DNA from: Verrucomicrobiaceae bacterium
GTDB taxonomy: Bacteria; Verrucomicrobiota; Verrucomicrobiia; Verrucomicrobiales; Verrucomicrobiaceae
Length of the DNA stretch: 64,000 nt
NCBI GenBank assembly: GCA_016795485.1
Contig: JAEUHM010000035.1
Location: 1-64,000, forward strand
Reading direction: 5' to 3'
Shown piece by piece: positions 16,305-24,292 of this stretch. The notes below the pieces were generated by a model. That model worked only from the letters and a program-made list of their open reading frames with translations, had not been told where the DNA came from and searched no databases. A program made the position numbers and the translations under genes. How positions within the stretch are numbered: the stretch's first letter is position 1; each line of letters begins with the position of its first letter.

Positions 16305-18001
16305 AGGCTGGGAATGGATTGAAAGCTCTGAATGCAGGACTGCTGGCCTTTTTTGCCATCTTCTTCGTGTTGCCGATCCTGACCACGGTGAAAGGGGCGT
16401 TCTTTGGCCCAGATGGCAGCTTCTCCATGGAGTTCGTCCTGGAGGTGTTCGCCAATCCCATCTACGGCGAGGGACTCTGGAACAGCTTGTGGCTCGCTGC
16501 ATGGTCAACAGTGGGCTGCCTAGTGGTGGCACTGCCGCTATCGTTAATCTATGTGCGGTGCGACTATCCCGGACGCACGATCTTGAACACACTCATGCTG
16601 CTACCGATGGTGCTGCCGCCATTTGTCGGTGCCATCGGAGTCAAAGCCATGCTGGGCACCACGGGATCACTCAACAGCCTGCTCTCAGGTCTTGGATTGA
16701 TGGACAGCAGCCAACCGATCGACTGGTTGGGGCACAGTCAGATGCTAGGCATCGTCATCATGAACGTGCTGCATCTTTACCCGATCCTTTATCTCAATGT
16801 AGCAGCCGCTCTCGGCAATCTGGACCCGACTCTGGAAGAAGCGGCAGCTAACTTGGGCTGCCCGCCACTGAAGCAGTTCTTCCGCATCACGATCCCGCTC
16901 ATCATGCCGGGAGTTTTCTCCGGTGGCACGATCACCTTCATTTGGGCCTTCACGGAACTCGGTGTGCCGCTCGTGTTTGAGTATGATCGCGTGACTTCCG
17001 TGCAGATTTTTAACTCCTTGCGGGATTTGAGCGGTAACCCCTTCCCTTATGCCCTCGTGGTCGTCATGCTCACTTGCACCGCGTTGTTCTTCGGGCTCAG
17101 CAAACTTCTCTTCAATCCCTCCGCCACAGGTGGAGGAGGTGGTGGGCGGGCCTCAATGGGACGAGAGATCAAAAAACTGCCAGCATCCACAGGCACTCTT
17201 TGCGCCCTTGGATTCTTGTCCGTCATCATGCTGGCCGTGCTTCCTCATGCGGGCGTGGTGCTCCTGTCCTTAGCCAGGGACTGGTATGGCAGTGTGCTGC
17301 CAGCGGACTTCACCATGGCTCACTTCCAAGGCGCGCTCGGTCACGAGTTGACGCTCCGGGCAGTCTCCAACAGCCTCAAATACGCTTCCCTGGCTACTTT
17401 CCTGGACTTGGTGATCGGTATTGGCATTGCCTACATCGTGGTAAGGACGAGACTGCCGGGCAGACAGTTCCTGGACGCGATGTCGATGATGCCACTGGCA
17501 GTTCCTGGGCTGGTCATGGCGTTTGGCTACCTCGCCATGTCTCGGGAGGGCGGCTGGTTCCACTGGTTGCGGATTGGTGAAGACCCCGTGGTGCTGCTGA
17601 TCATCGCTTATTCGATCCGCCGACTGCCCTACGTGGTGCGAGCTGCCTCTGCGGGCTTACAACAGGTGAGCCCCGCTTTGGAAGAGGCCGCCCAGAACCT
17701 CGGGGCCACCCCAATGCGCGCACTTCAGCGCATCACCCTGCCCTTGGTCGCCCCCAATCTCATCGCTGGCGGTCTTTTGGCCTTCTCCTTCGCCATGCTG
17801 GAAGTGAGCGACTCGATGGTTCTCGCCGAACAAACACGTCATTACCCCATCACCAAGGCGATCTACTCCCTCATGGCTTCCCTTGGCAATGGTCCCAGCC
17901 TCGCCGCTGCTCTTGGTGTCTGGGCTATGATCTTCCTCGGCGTCACGATGGCAGGAGCCTCTATCCTGCTCGGAAAACGTCTCGGAACGCTATTCCGCTG
18001 A
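16301..18001 (+). CDS. ABC transporter permease, two fused BPD domains (FbpB type)
   Basis: A 566-residue inner-membrane protein with about 12 hydrophobic segments. Two binding-protein-dependent permease domains lie in one chain, each with an EAA loop: EEAAANLGCPPLKQFF near residue 180 and EEAAQNLGATPMRALQ near 460. Domain 1 spans roughly 50-265 and domain 2 340-555. They are joined by a Gly-rich linker (ATGGGGGGRASMG). This fused form is typical of iron(III) and related importers. It completes the ATPase/binding protein/permease operon with a 4-nt overlap. Its stop is 9 bp from the stop of the convergent aroE, with no room for a separate terminator. Confidence 0.92.
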   Translation: MKAGNGLKALNAGLLAFFAIFFVLPILTTVKGAFFGPDGSFSMEFVLEVFANPIYGEGLWNSLWLAAWSTVGCLVVALPLSLIYVRCDYPGRTILNTLMLLPMVLPPFVGAIGVKAMLGTTGSLNSLLSGLGLMDSSQPIDWLGHSQMLGIVIMNVLHLYPILYLNVAAALGNLDPTLEEAAANLGCPPLKQFFRITIPLIMPGVFSGGTITFIWAFTELGVPLVFEYDRVTSVQIFNSLRDLSGNPFPYALVVVMLTCTALFFGLSKLLFNPSATGGGGGGRASMGREIKKLPASTGTLCALGFLSVIMLAVLPHAGVVLLSLARDWYGSVLPADFTMAHFQGALGHELTLRAVSNSLKYASLATFLDLVIGIGIAYIVVRTRLPGRQFLDAMSMMPLAVPGLVMAFGYLAMSREGGWFHWLRIGEDPVVLLIIAYSIRRLPYVVRAASAGLQQVSPALEEAAQNLGATPMRALQRITLPLVAPNLIAGGLLAFSFAMLEVSDSMVLAEQTRHYPITKAIYSLMASLGNGPSLAAALGVWAMIFLGVTMAGASILLGKRLGTLFR

Positions 18002-18010
18002 CCTCCAGGG

Positions 18011-18943
18011 CTAAACTGGACGCCCAATCGCAGCAGACAGCCCGGCTCGCATCGCCTCGATGGGCGCTGCCTCACCAAACCAATGCTCATAAGAAAGGGC
18101 TCCTTGGTGCAGCAAAAGAGCGGCTCCATCCGTGTAGCGCGCGGACACCAACGCCGCAGACTGGCCAAGGGACGTCACCCCACCATCGGCCCGATAGGCC
18201 ATGTCGAAGAATAACTGATCTCCACGCAACCCCGCCACGGGCAATAAAGCCGGATCGCCCTCTTTCATGCCCACTGGGCTGCCATTGACGATCAAATCAA
18301 CCTTCGGCAGCACTCCAAGCAGTGCGTCATCACTCCACGTCACCACATTGACAGCAGTCTGAGCACCAAGCCGCTCCAGTTCTTCTGCCAGCTCGTCAAC
18401 TTTGGCCTGGGTGCGATTGGCTAAATACAAATGAGGGCAGCCCTCCAAAGCGCATTGCACCGCCACCGCCCTCCCGGCTCCACCACCTGCCCCTAAAATG
18501 AGCACCGACAGATCTTTCACCTCCCGCCCGAAGGATTCCCCCACTGCCTTCAAGAAACCCGGCCCATCGGTGTTGTATCCATGCAAACCGTTCGCTCGGA
18601 AGGCCACGGTGTTCACCGCGCCCAGCTTAGCAGCAAGTGGGTCCACAAAATCAACCGCCGCCAGTGCCTCAAACTTGTGCGGAATCGTCACATTGACTCC
18701 CCAGAAGCCATTTGAGCCGAACAGTCCCAAAGCCTCGCTAACTTTGCCCGGCGGCACATGCACCCTTATGTAGCTAGCGTTGCGTTCAGCTGCAGCGAGG
18801 CCCGGATTGTGCATCTGCGGTGACTTAGAGTGAGCAACCGGGTCACCAATCACAGCCAATCTGGCAACGGGCGAAACACCAGTTCCCACCTCCGACCAGT
18901 GGGTGAGGTCATTCAAATCAAATACGGAGCGATCAGCAGCCAT
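18011..18943 (-). CDS. aroE: Shikimate dehydrogenase
   Basis: A 310-residue enzyme that reduces 3-dehydroshikimate to shikimate with NADPH in aromatic amino-acid synthesis. The shikimate pocket motif SKSPQMHN is at 39-46, NVTIPHK with catalytic Lys90 at 84-90, and NTDGPGFLKA from 124. The Gly-rich NADP motif GAGGGAGRA is at 151-159, followed by NRT (basic NADP-selecting residue). The C-terminal DGAALLLHQGALSYE is the family signature. The length is slightly above the usual 270-290 because of about 25 extra N-terminal residues. It is convergent with the ABC operon and appears monocistronic. Confidence 0.95.
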   Translation of the reverse strand: MAADRSVFDLNDLTHWSEVGTGVSPVARLAVIGDPVAHSKSPQMHNPGLAAAERNASYIRVHVPPGKVSEALGLFGSNGFWGVNVTIPHKFEALAAVDFVDPLAAKLGAVNTVAFRANGLHGYNTDGPGFLKAVGESFGREVKDLSVLILGAGGGAGRAVAVQCALEGCPHLYLANRTQAKVDELAEELERLGAQTAVNVVTWSDDALLGVLPKVDLIVNGSPVGMKEGDPALLPVAGLRGDQLFFDMAYRADGGVTSLGQSAALVSARYTDGAALLLHQGALSYEHWFGEAAPIEAMRAGLSAAIGRPV

Positions 18944-19094
18944 CGAGGCAAATGACGCGTAAGGTTCACTGACGCAAGTTGAACCACTTCTTGAAATTGA
19001 GGCGCATGAGTGAAAATACTCGCATCTTTCACAAATAACTACTTTTCAATAGCGCTAGTTGATCTAGTATTTTACTTCCGCTGCTCTAGACCTA

Positions 19095-21404
19095 TTGGAA
19101 AGCATTATCATCGTGGACTTGTCTCACTCCCAAAACCCAGGTTCAACCCACCCGATATCGCCTTCGGGCGGCAATCCGTTTCATCTCGATGTATGCTCAG
19201 CCCCTTTCTCTGTCGTAGAAAGCCAGACGGTTTCCGGGCTCAATCAGGCCGCTCTTAGCTTGGTGGGTGAAGCAATCGAAGACCTCGGCGAGGGCCAGGG
19301 TGCCAGCCGCACGGGCAATCCACTCCTTCTCCTGACCGCTCCACGTGCAGGCTACGGCAAAACACACTTGCTGGGTAGAATCGTGGCCCAGACTGAGGGG
19401 CAGGCCGTGGCCATGCCGCTGATCTTTCGTCCAGACAACGATCTTACATGGAGCGCACTCGCTTCGGAGTCGATCAGCGCATTAGCCCAACTTCCAAGCC
19501 ATGCGCACGGCTGGAGCCGCCTCCGAGAGGCATGTGCAGGCATTTTTGCCTCTCTCGTTCGCCGCATGGTCAGTGAAGGCTTGCTTCCATGTGCCAACCG
19601 CGCCCAAGCAGAGCGCGTTTTGGCCGCAGACCCAAAGGCTCTCTTCTCAGAGACTTCCAGTGCTCGCATCATCGGCGATTGGCTGCGAAAAAACTACGGC
19701 CAAATCCGCAAGGGCCTGGCTGACCGCGCCAAAGTGCCAGTTGGCACCACAAGCCCAGCAGAAATCTGGGTGGATGCATTTTTTGCGTGCGCCCAACACG
19801 GCAGTGCGGCCACCATCGCTACCGTGACCAGCATGGCATCCACGGATCGCATCGCCTTCACCACGTGGCTGCAATTTGTTGCCAACTGGCGTCCACTTGT
19901 GCTGCTTGTTGACCACCTCGACGGCTTCTACCGAGATGAGCAGGCGGGTCTTCGAATCGCCAACATGGTGCTGGAACTCGCATCACTGGAGGGCGCAAGC
20001 CTCGTCCTGAGCATGAACCAGGATCTGTGGCAGGGCACCTTTGCCAATCATCTCCCGAGCGCTCTCGAAGACCGCCTCACCGCTTCACCGTTCCTCCTGC
20101 GGGGATTGAACGAAGAGGAAGCTCGAGATTTGACCGAGTTGCGCCTCAAGTTAGCTCACGTGCCAGACAGCGAGGTCGATGAGTTCATTTCTTTCCTCCG
20201 CCTAAATCGCTATTTCCAAACACGACCCGCCGGGTCCGTCTCCGTTCGGGCCTATCTTCGGCACGTGGCAGACGAGTGGGTCGGCTTCCAAGAAATAAAA
20301 GCTCGCGGCGAAACACCCCGTCCAGAGCCCGACCCGGAAGATATTCCCCCACCCATCCCAACAGCCACCGCACCACTGCCACTGACGATTCCGGAGTCAC
20401 CGGACGAAGAGGAAGAGGCTGTACCGGCGATTTTTCCACTAGTAGACACCGAGGCGATCAAAAAGATCGCAGACTCACTCAAGGAACCAACGCCAGCGAT
20501 GGTCACCCAGACTTTCGCCATGGCGCCGCTCTCAGTTGAGCAAGGTGGAAGCATGCAATCGCCTCCCTCCGTCACCTCTCCGCCCCCAGAGCCTCCACCT
20601 AGCCCATTTTTGCTAGCGGATGACCCATCAACAGACATCGCCGAGCCCACACACACTCCTCCGCAGCAACCGCAGGCACCTGGGGCCATGGAGAAGCTCC
20701 GAGACATGATGGACCGCCTTCGTCAGCTGCCCAATCAATCGCCTCCAGAAGGCACTCAAGCGAATGGGACCGGAGTGGCCGCACGCCTCGCCAACGTCAT
20801 GGAGCCAGGGACGTCCGCACAGGACCGATTTGAAGCTCTCAAAGCAGAAGCGGCCTCAGTGATCGGCACCAGCCACTCCCTGGACTACAGCCGCATCGGT
20901 GATGTCGTTCGCCTTGCTGGCAAAAGATTCCCTCTCGTGCGCTACGATGAACTGGCGCTACCCGGACTAGCCAATCGAAGCATCGCTCGTTGGACCTTGC
21001 CCGGCATGGAGATTCTTTTCGGTCTCGGAGCACTCGTTGATATGGGTTACTGGAAATCCGTTATCGATCTCGCTGGCCATCGCCTCTCCCAGTTCAAGCA
21101 AGAGGCGGGAGACACTCCCCCAAACACCCGCATCAAGATCCTGGTGCCCAAGAGCGAACACGACACTCTTGCCTGGACCTCCCTACTCTCCAGTCAGGTC
21201 CTTCCCGAACATCTTCGCGCATACCTCGATCCACTACACCTGGACCCACGAAGCCTAGCTTCTCTCTACGCCACACAAAGCCTCATTCACGAGGCAGAAA
21301 ACGGATCCCTCCAAGTCTCACCTCCTCATCTGATGAGCATCGTCACCAAGGAGCTAGACTTCCTCTGGAAACGTGTGACACGGACTCCACTTCAGTATTC
21401 ATAG
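19095..21404 (+). CDS. Large atypical P-loop ATPase of unknown function
   Basis: Up to 769 residues. No ATG is suitably placed. The frame opens at TTG 19095, and GTG 19113 with GGAAAG 10 nt upstream is the better start. The first ATG lies beyond the P-loop. The ATPase part has a P-loop APRAGYGKTHLLGRI (82-96), Walker-B-like PLVLLVDHLDGF (about 266-277) and sensor-like LVLSMNQDLW (about 302-311), resembling AAA/Orc-like ATPases. A Pro/Glu-rich, probably disordered linker covers about 405-560. It is followed by a C-terminal domain (FPLVRYDELALPGLANRSIA, LPGMEILFGLGALVDMGYW) I do not recognise. An ECF sigma gene follows 140 bp downstream. A TGCGGTGACCGCA palindrome sits just after the stop. Confidence 0.7.
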   Translation: MESIIIVDLSHSQNPGSTHPISPSGGNPFHLDVCSAPFSVVESQTVSGLNQAALSLVGEAIEDLGEGQGASRTGNPLLLLTAPRAGYGKTHLLGRIVAQTEGQAVAMPLIFRPDNDLTWSALASESISALAQLPSHAHGWSRLREACAGIFASLVRRMVSEGLLPCANRAQAERVLAADPKALFSETSSARIIGDWLRKNYGQIRKGLADRAKVPVGTTSPAEIWVDAFFACAQHGSAATIATVTSMASTDRIAFTTWLQFVANWRPLVLLVDHLDGFYRDEQAGLRIANMVLELASLEGASLVLSMNQDLWQGTFANHLPSALEDRLTASPFLLRGLNEEEARDLTELRLKLAHVPDSEVDEFISFLRLNRYFQTRPAGSVSVRAYLRHVADEWVGFQEIKARGETPRPEPDPEDIPPPIPTATAPLPLTIPESPDEEEEAVPAIFPLVDTEAIKKIADSLKEPTPAMVTQTFAMAPLSVEQGGSMQSPPSVTSPPPEPPPSPFLLADDPSTDIAEPTHTPPQQPQAPGAMEKLRDMMDRLRQLPNQSPPEGTQANGTGVAARLANVMEPGTSAQDRFEALKAEAASVIGTSHSLDYSRIGDVVRLAGKRFPLVRYDELALPGLANRSIARWTLPGMEILFGLGALVDMGYWKSVIDLAGHRLSQFKQEAGDTPPNTRIKILVPKSEHDTLAWTSLLSSQVLPEHLRAYLDPLHLDPRSLASLYATQSLIHEAENGSLQVSPPHLMSIVTKELDFLWKRVTRTPLQYS

Positions 21405-21544
21405 ATGCGGTGACCGCACCGCACAGTGGTCCGCTTTAGGTGAAGACTCACTGATCGCGAGCTGTTGCTACTTGCCTGCCAAAGCGAGGACACCACCATC
21501 TGACGAATAAGTGGAAATAAAGCCACAGCGGCCAATCGTGCTTC

Positions 21545-22375
21545 ATGCCCTCACCCGTTTCCTCCGATGAACATCTCGTGTCTCTTGCCCAGAGCGGTGA
21601 TATGAGTGCGCTCAATGCATTGATCCGACAGCACCAGCCCTGGGTATTTAATCTGGCACTTCGTATGGTCTGGCGGCGAGACGTAGCGGAGGATGCAACG
21701 CAGGAGATTCTCGTTAAGGCCGTGACGCATCTCGGCAGCTTCGAAGGACGCAGCAAGTTCAGCACGTGGCTGCATCGCATCGCCATCAATCACCTGCTCA
21801 ACGTCCAAAAATCTGAAATGGAACAAAAAGCCATGACCTTCACCGACATGGGAGCGTCTTTGGATGAAGTAATCGCCAACGATCTCCCCCACGACGCGAT
21901 CCTCTTCGTCGAAGAAGCTCGCCTAGGTTGCATCACTGCGATGTTAATGTGCCTCGACCGCCGCCAGCGGCTGGCTTTTATTCTAGGAGAGGTGATGGGA
22001 GAAGACAGTGCGACGTCCGCGGCAGCCATGGAAATCAAGCCTGACCACTTCCGGCAACTTCTATCGCGCGCACGTCGTGACCTTTATCAGTTCATGAACG
22101 AGAAATGTGGTCTCGTAAACAAGTCCAACCCATGTCGCTGTGCCAGGAAGGCCTCCGGGTTCATGCAGAACGGTTGGCTCGACCCAGCGAACTTGCAGTT
22201 CACCAAGGATCGCATCGCCAAAGTAGAGAAGGCCGCACCTGACCATCTGCGCGAGTTGGAAGCACTAGACCAACAGCACGCGTCCCTCTATCGGGACCAA
22301 CCCATGCTGTCCGGACCAGACATCGCCTCGCGCCTCCGTGACTTGATTGAGGGAACTGGATTCGCCAAGACCTAA
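21545..22375 (+). CDS. ECF-like sigma-70 factor with C-terminal extension
   Basis: A 276-residue protein starting at ATG 21545. Sigma region 2 spans about 26-86 (LIRQHQPWVFNLALRMVW, DVAEDATQEILVKAV, FSTWLHRIAINHLLN). Region 4-like HTH sequence is at about 135-175 (LDRRQRLAFILGEVMGED, FRQLLSRARRDLYQF). Beyond region 4 are about 95 extra residues with a Cys-rich NPCRCARKA motif and a helical tail. Such tails can act as built-in regulators. No anti-sigma factor is adjacent. It lies between the P-loop ATPase and the ArsR gene, in the same direction, and may have its own promoter. Confidence 0.88.
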   Translation: MPSPVSSDEHLVSLAQSGDMSALNALIRQHQPWVFNLALRMVWRRDVAEDATQEILVKAVTHLGSFEGRSKFSTWLHRIAINHLLNVQKSEMEQKAMTFTDMGASLDEVIANDLPHDAILFVEEARLGCITAMLMCLDRRQRLAFILGEVMGEDSATSAAAMEIKPDHFRQLLSRARRDLYQFMNEKCGLVNKSNPCRCARKASGFMQNGWLDPANLQFTKDRIAKVEKAAPDHLRELEALDQQHASLYRDQPMLSGPDIASRLRDLIEGTGFAKT

Positions 22376-22401
22376 CCTCACAAAGCAAACACCGTTGCAT
22401 T

Positions 22402-22438
22402 TTGACACTTGATTATTTAAGTGTTTACTTATATAAGT
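22402..22438 (+). promoter_or_regulatory. Probable ArsR operator/promoter
   Basis: A TTGACA -35 box (22402-22407) overlaps the inverted repeat ACACTT-N8-AAGTGT (22405-22424). A perfect 12-bp palindrome ACTTATATAAGT (22427-22438) follows, 5 bp before the ATG of the ArsR gene. The -10 box is unclear and may be within the palindrome. Placement suggests autorepression by the ArsR protein. Confidence 0.6.
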
Positions 22439-22443
22439 TCCGA

Positions 22444-22770
22444 ATGAAATGCATCGAAGCCCTTTCAGACCCGACTCGCCGCCAGATCGTCGAACTTCTG
22501 GCGAGGCGGGATCAGACAGTGGGCGAAATCGCCGAGCACTTTGACATCAGCGCCCCAGCCATCTCACAGCATCTCAAAATACTGCGTGACGCAGGACTCG
22601 TAACATCCCGCGTGGACCGCCAGTCCCGCATCCAGTCCCTGAATCCAGCTGGACTTGAGGAAATCCAAACCTGGCTTCTATCCACAATGAACTTCTGGAA
22701 CCAGCGCCTTGATGCACTCGAAGCCGCGCTGAAGGCAGACTCTTCTTCAAAACCCAAATCCAAATCATGA
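22444..22770 (+). CDS. ArsR-family transcriptional regulator
   Basis: A 108-residue winged-helix regulator starting at ATG 22444. It shows the typical ALSDPTRRQIVELLARRD opening, the HTH TVGEIAEHFDISAPAISQHLK and a wing around LVTSRVDRQSR. No metal-binding Cys motif is present, so it belongs to the SRPBCC-associated ArsR group rather than the arsenic sensors. The C-terminus is a short helix and a Ser/Lys tail. The stop overlaps the next start by 4 nt (ATGA at 22767), the classic ArsR-SRPBCC operon arrangement. Confidence 0.93.
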   Translation: MKCIEALSDPTRRQIVELLARRDQTVGEIAEHFDISAPAISQHLKILRDAGLVTSRVDRQSRIQSLNPAGLEEIQTWLLSTMNFWNQRLDALEAALKADSSSKPKSKS

Positions 22771-23765
22771 ACAACCCCCACGCCTATCAAAACAACGACC
22801 ACGGAACTCTCATCAACACCGCCGAGGTGCGTTTTGTGCGCATTCTGCCCGGTCCCATCGAGCGCGTGTGGGCCTTCATCACGGACCCCGAAAAACGACA
22901 ACTCTGGCTTGCAGGTGGTACCTCCGCCACCACGCCAGGTTCATCGTTTCAGCTGCAATTTGAGAACCGCCGACACGAACTGCCAGGGGAGACCGTGCCC
23001 GACAAACATAAAGAGCACGCCTGTGTCATCGGTTCAGAGGCGACCATCACCCGCCATGAACCCCCGCATGTTCACGCCTTTATCTGGGGAGAGGGCGAGG
23101 TCATCTTTGAACTCAGTCCGCAGGATGATCAGGTGAAGCTGGTGCTCACACACCGCAAATTGCCTAACAATGAAGAGCTGCTTGGCGTATCCGGTGGCTG
23201 GCACATTCATCTGACTGTGCTAGTCTCCAAACTCACCGGCACTCCACAGCCACCATTCTGGAGCACCCTGGTGTCACTGGAGGAACAATACACTTCCACC
23301 TTCGATCTACGCGAAATGGATCCCAGTCAGGGATTTTGCTCCGCGCTGTTCATCAACACACCTGCTCAAACGGTTTACAACGCGTTGGTGACCGAGGCCG
23401 GCTTGAAGGGCTGGTGGACACAAACATGCGACATCGGCCTTGCCGAAGGGGCCCTCTCCACATTCCGCTTTGATGATACATGGAAGACCATGCGCATCGA
23501 GAAACTCAAGGCGGCTTCTGAAGTGCGTTGGCGCTGCGTGGATTCATCCATTGATCTCGAAGACGGCAGTAAATCCAGCGAGTGGATCGACACTTCCTGT
23601 GTCTTCCACCTCATTCCAATTTCCGATCACACCACGGCGTTGCAGTTCCAGCATCTTGGCCTTCACCCAGACCTGGAATGTTACCCTGATTGCAAGCGCG
23701 GCTGGACACGCTTCCTCAACAGCTTGAAGCACTATGTTGAGACGGGAATAGGCGAGCCTTACTGA
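22767..23765 (+). CDS. SRPBCC (AHSA1-like) protein, two domains
   Basis: A 332-residue cytosolic protein made of two START/AHSA1-like domains. The first starts VRFVRILPGPIERVWAFITDP with LVLTHRKLPN and a GGWHIHLTVLVSKL ending. The second starts CSALFINTPAQTVYNALVTE, with LKGWWTQTCDIGLAEGA and RGWTRFLNSLKHYVETG. These folds bind hydrophobic small ligands; the ligand is unknown. Tandem duplication in one chain is less common than single-domain versions. It is translationally coupled to the ArsR gene. The stop overlaps an in-frame ATG of the downstream DUF1398 frame (TGATG). Confidence 0.88.
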   Translation: MNNPHAYQNNDHGTLINTAEVRFVRILPGPIERVWAFITDPEKRQLWLAGGTSATTPGSSFQLQFENRRHELPGETVPDKHKEHACVIGSEATITRHEPPHVHAFIWGEGEVIFELSPQDDQVKLVLTHRKLPNNEELLGVSGGWHIHLTVLVSKLTGTPQPPFWSTLVSLEEQYTSTFDLREMDPSQGFCSALFINTPAQTVYNALVTEAGLKGWWTQTCDIGLAEGALSTFRFDDTWKTMRIEKLKAASEVRWRCVDSSIDLEDGSKSSEWIDTSCVFHLIPISDHTTALQFQHLGLHPDLECYPDCKRGWTRFLNSLKHYVETGIGEPY

Positions 23766-23884
23766 TGAATCTTTTTGGAAACAAACTTCAAGAAAAACGT
23801 CAGCACTGTCACAAGCGCACCTCCGGTTTGTCTCATCTCATGAAGCCCGAATCAGGGCTGCTCAAGATCGAACCAACAAACCTC

Positions 23885-24283
23885 ATGAACACCGAACTTA
23901 TCGCCGCCGCCGCCAATGCCACCATTCATGCTGAAAAGCCCTTCCCTCAGATCGTCGGGATGCTGATTGAGGCAGGCGTGGAGTTTTATCACGTCGATTA
24001 CCTCGCGCTGCGAAAGACCTTCTACAGTGGCGATGGCAGCGTGGTGACCACGCCGATCCCGCTGGAAGGCCTTCCGCCCGTCGCGGTGGATTTCGATGCG
24101 GAAGCCCTGCGTGCCAACATCCTCGACAGCCAGCAGAACCATCAATCCTGGCGCAATTTCACCCTCCGGGCGATGCGCGGCGGCGTGCAAGGCTACTTCG
24201 CGTTCCTCTGCGGCCAGCGCGTCACCTACTTCGGCCGTCAGGGCGAGCAACACACCGAGTGGTTTCCGGGGGCGAAGCGGTGA
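23885..24283 (+). CDS. DUF1398 family protein
   Basis: A 132-residue soluble protein. ATG 23885 (MNTELIAAAANATIHAEK) is preferred because homologues start at this point. The frame is open to an ATG at 23765 that touches the SRPBCC stop, so a 172-residue coupled form cannot be excluded. Family features are FPQIVGMLIEAGVEFYHVDYLALRKTFY, GLPPVAVDFD, and the C-terminal GVQGYFAFLCGQRVTYFGRQG. The family was once labelled phage-envelope-like; its function is unknown. It is last in the ArsR-SRPBCC group and ends 9 bp from the convergent hydrolase gene. Confidence 0.8.
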   Translation: MNTELIAAAANATIHAEKPFPQIVGMLIEAGVEFYHVDYLALRKTFYSGDGSVVTTPIPLEGLPPVAVDFDAEALRANILDSQQNHQSWRNFTLRAMRGGVQGYFAFLCGQRVTYFGRQGEQHTEWFPGAKR

Positions 24284-24292
24284 GCTTACAAC

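Noticed and set aside
19010..19258. ATG-initiated frame overlapping the start of the P-loop ATPase
   Set aside because: It is in another frame, ends early and does not join the ATPase without a frameshift I cannot support.
19095..24283. Defence island
   Set aside because: Only an unassigned ATPase is present; no nuclease, toxin, methylase or cyclase effector is visible, and the neighbours are regulatory genes.
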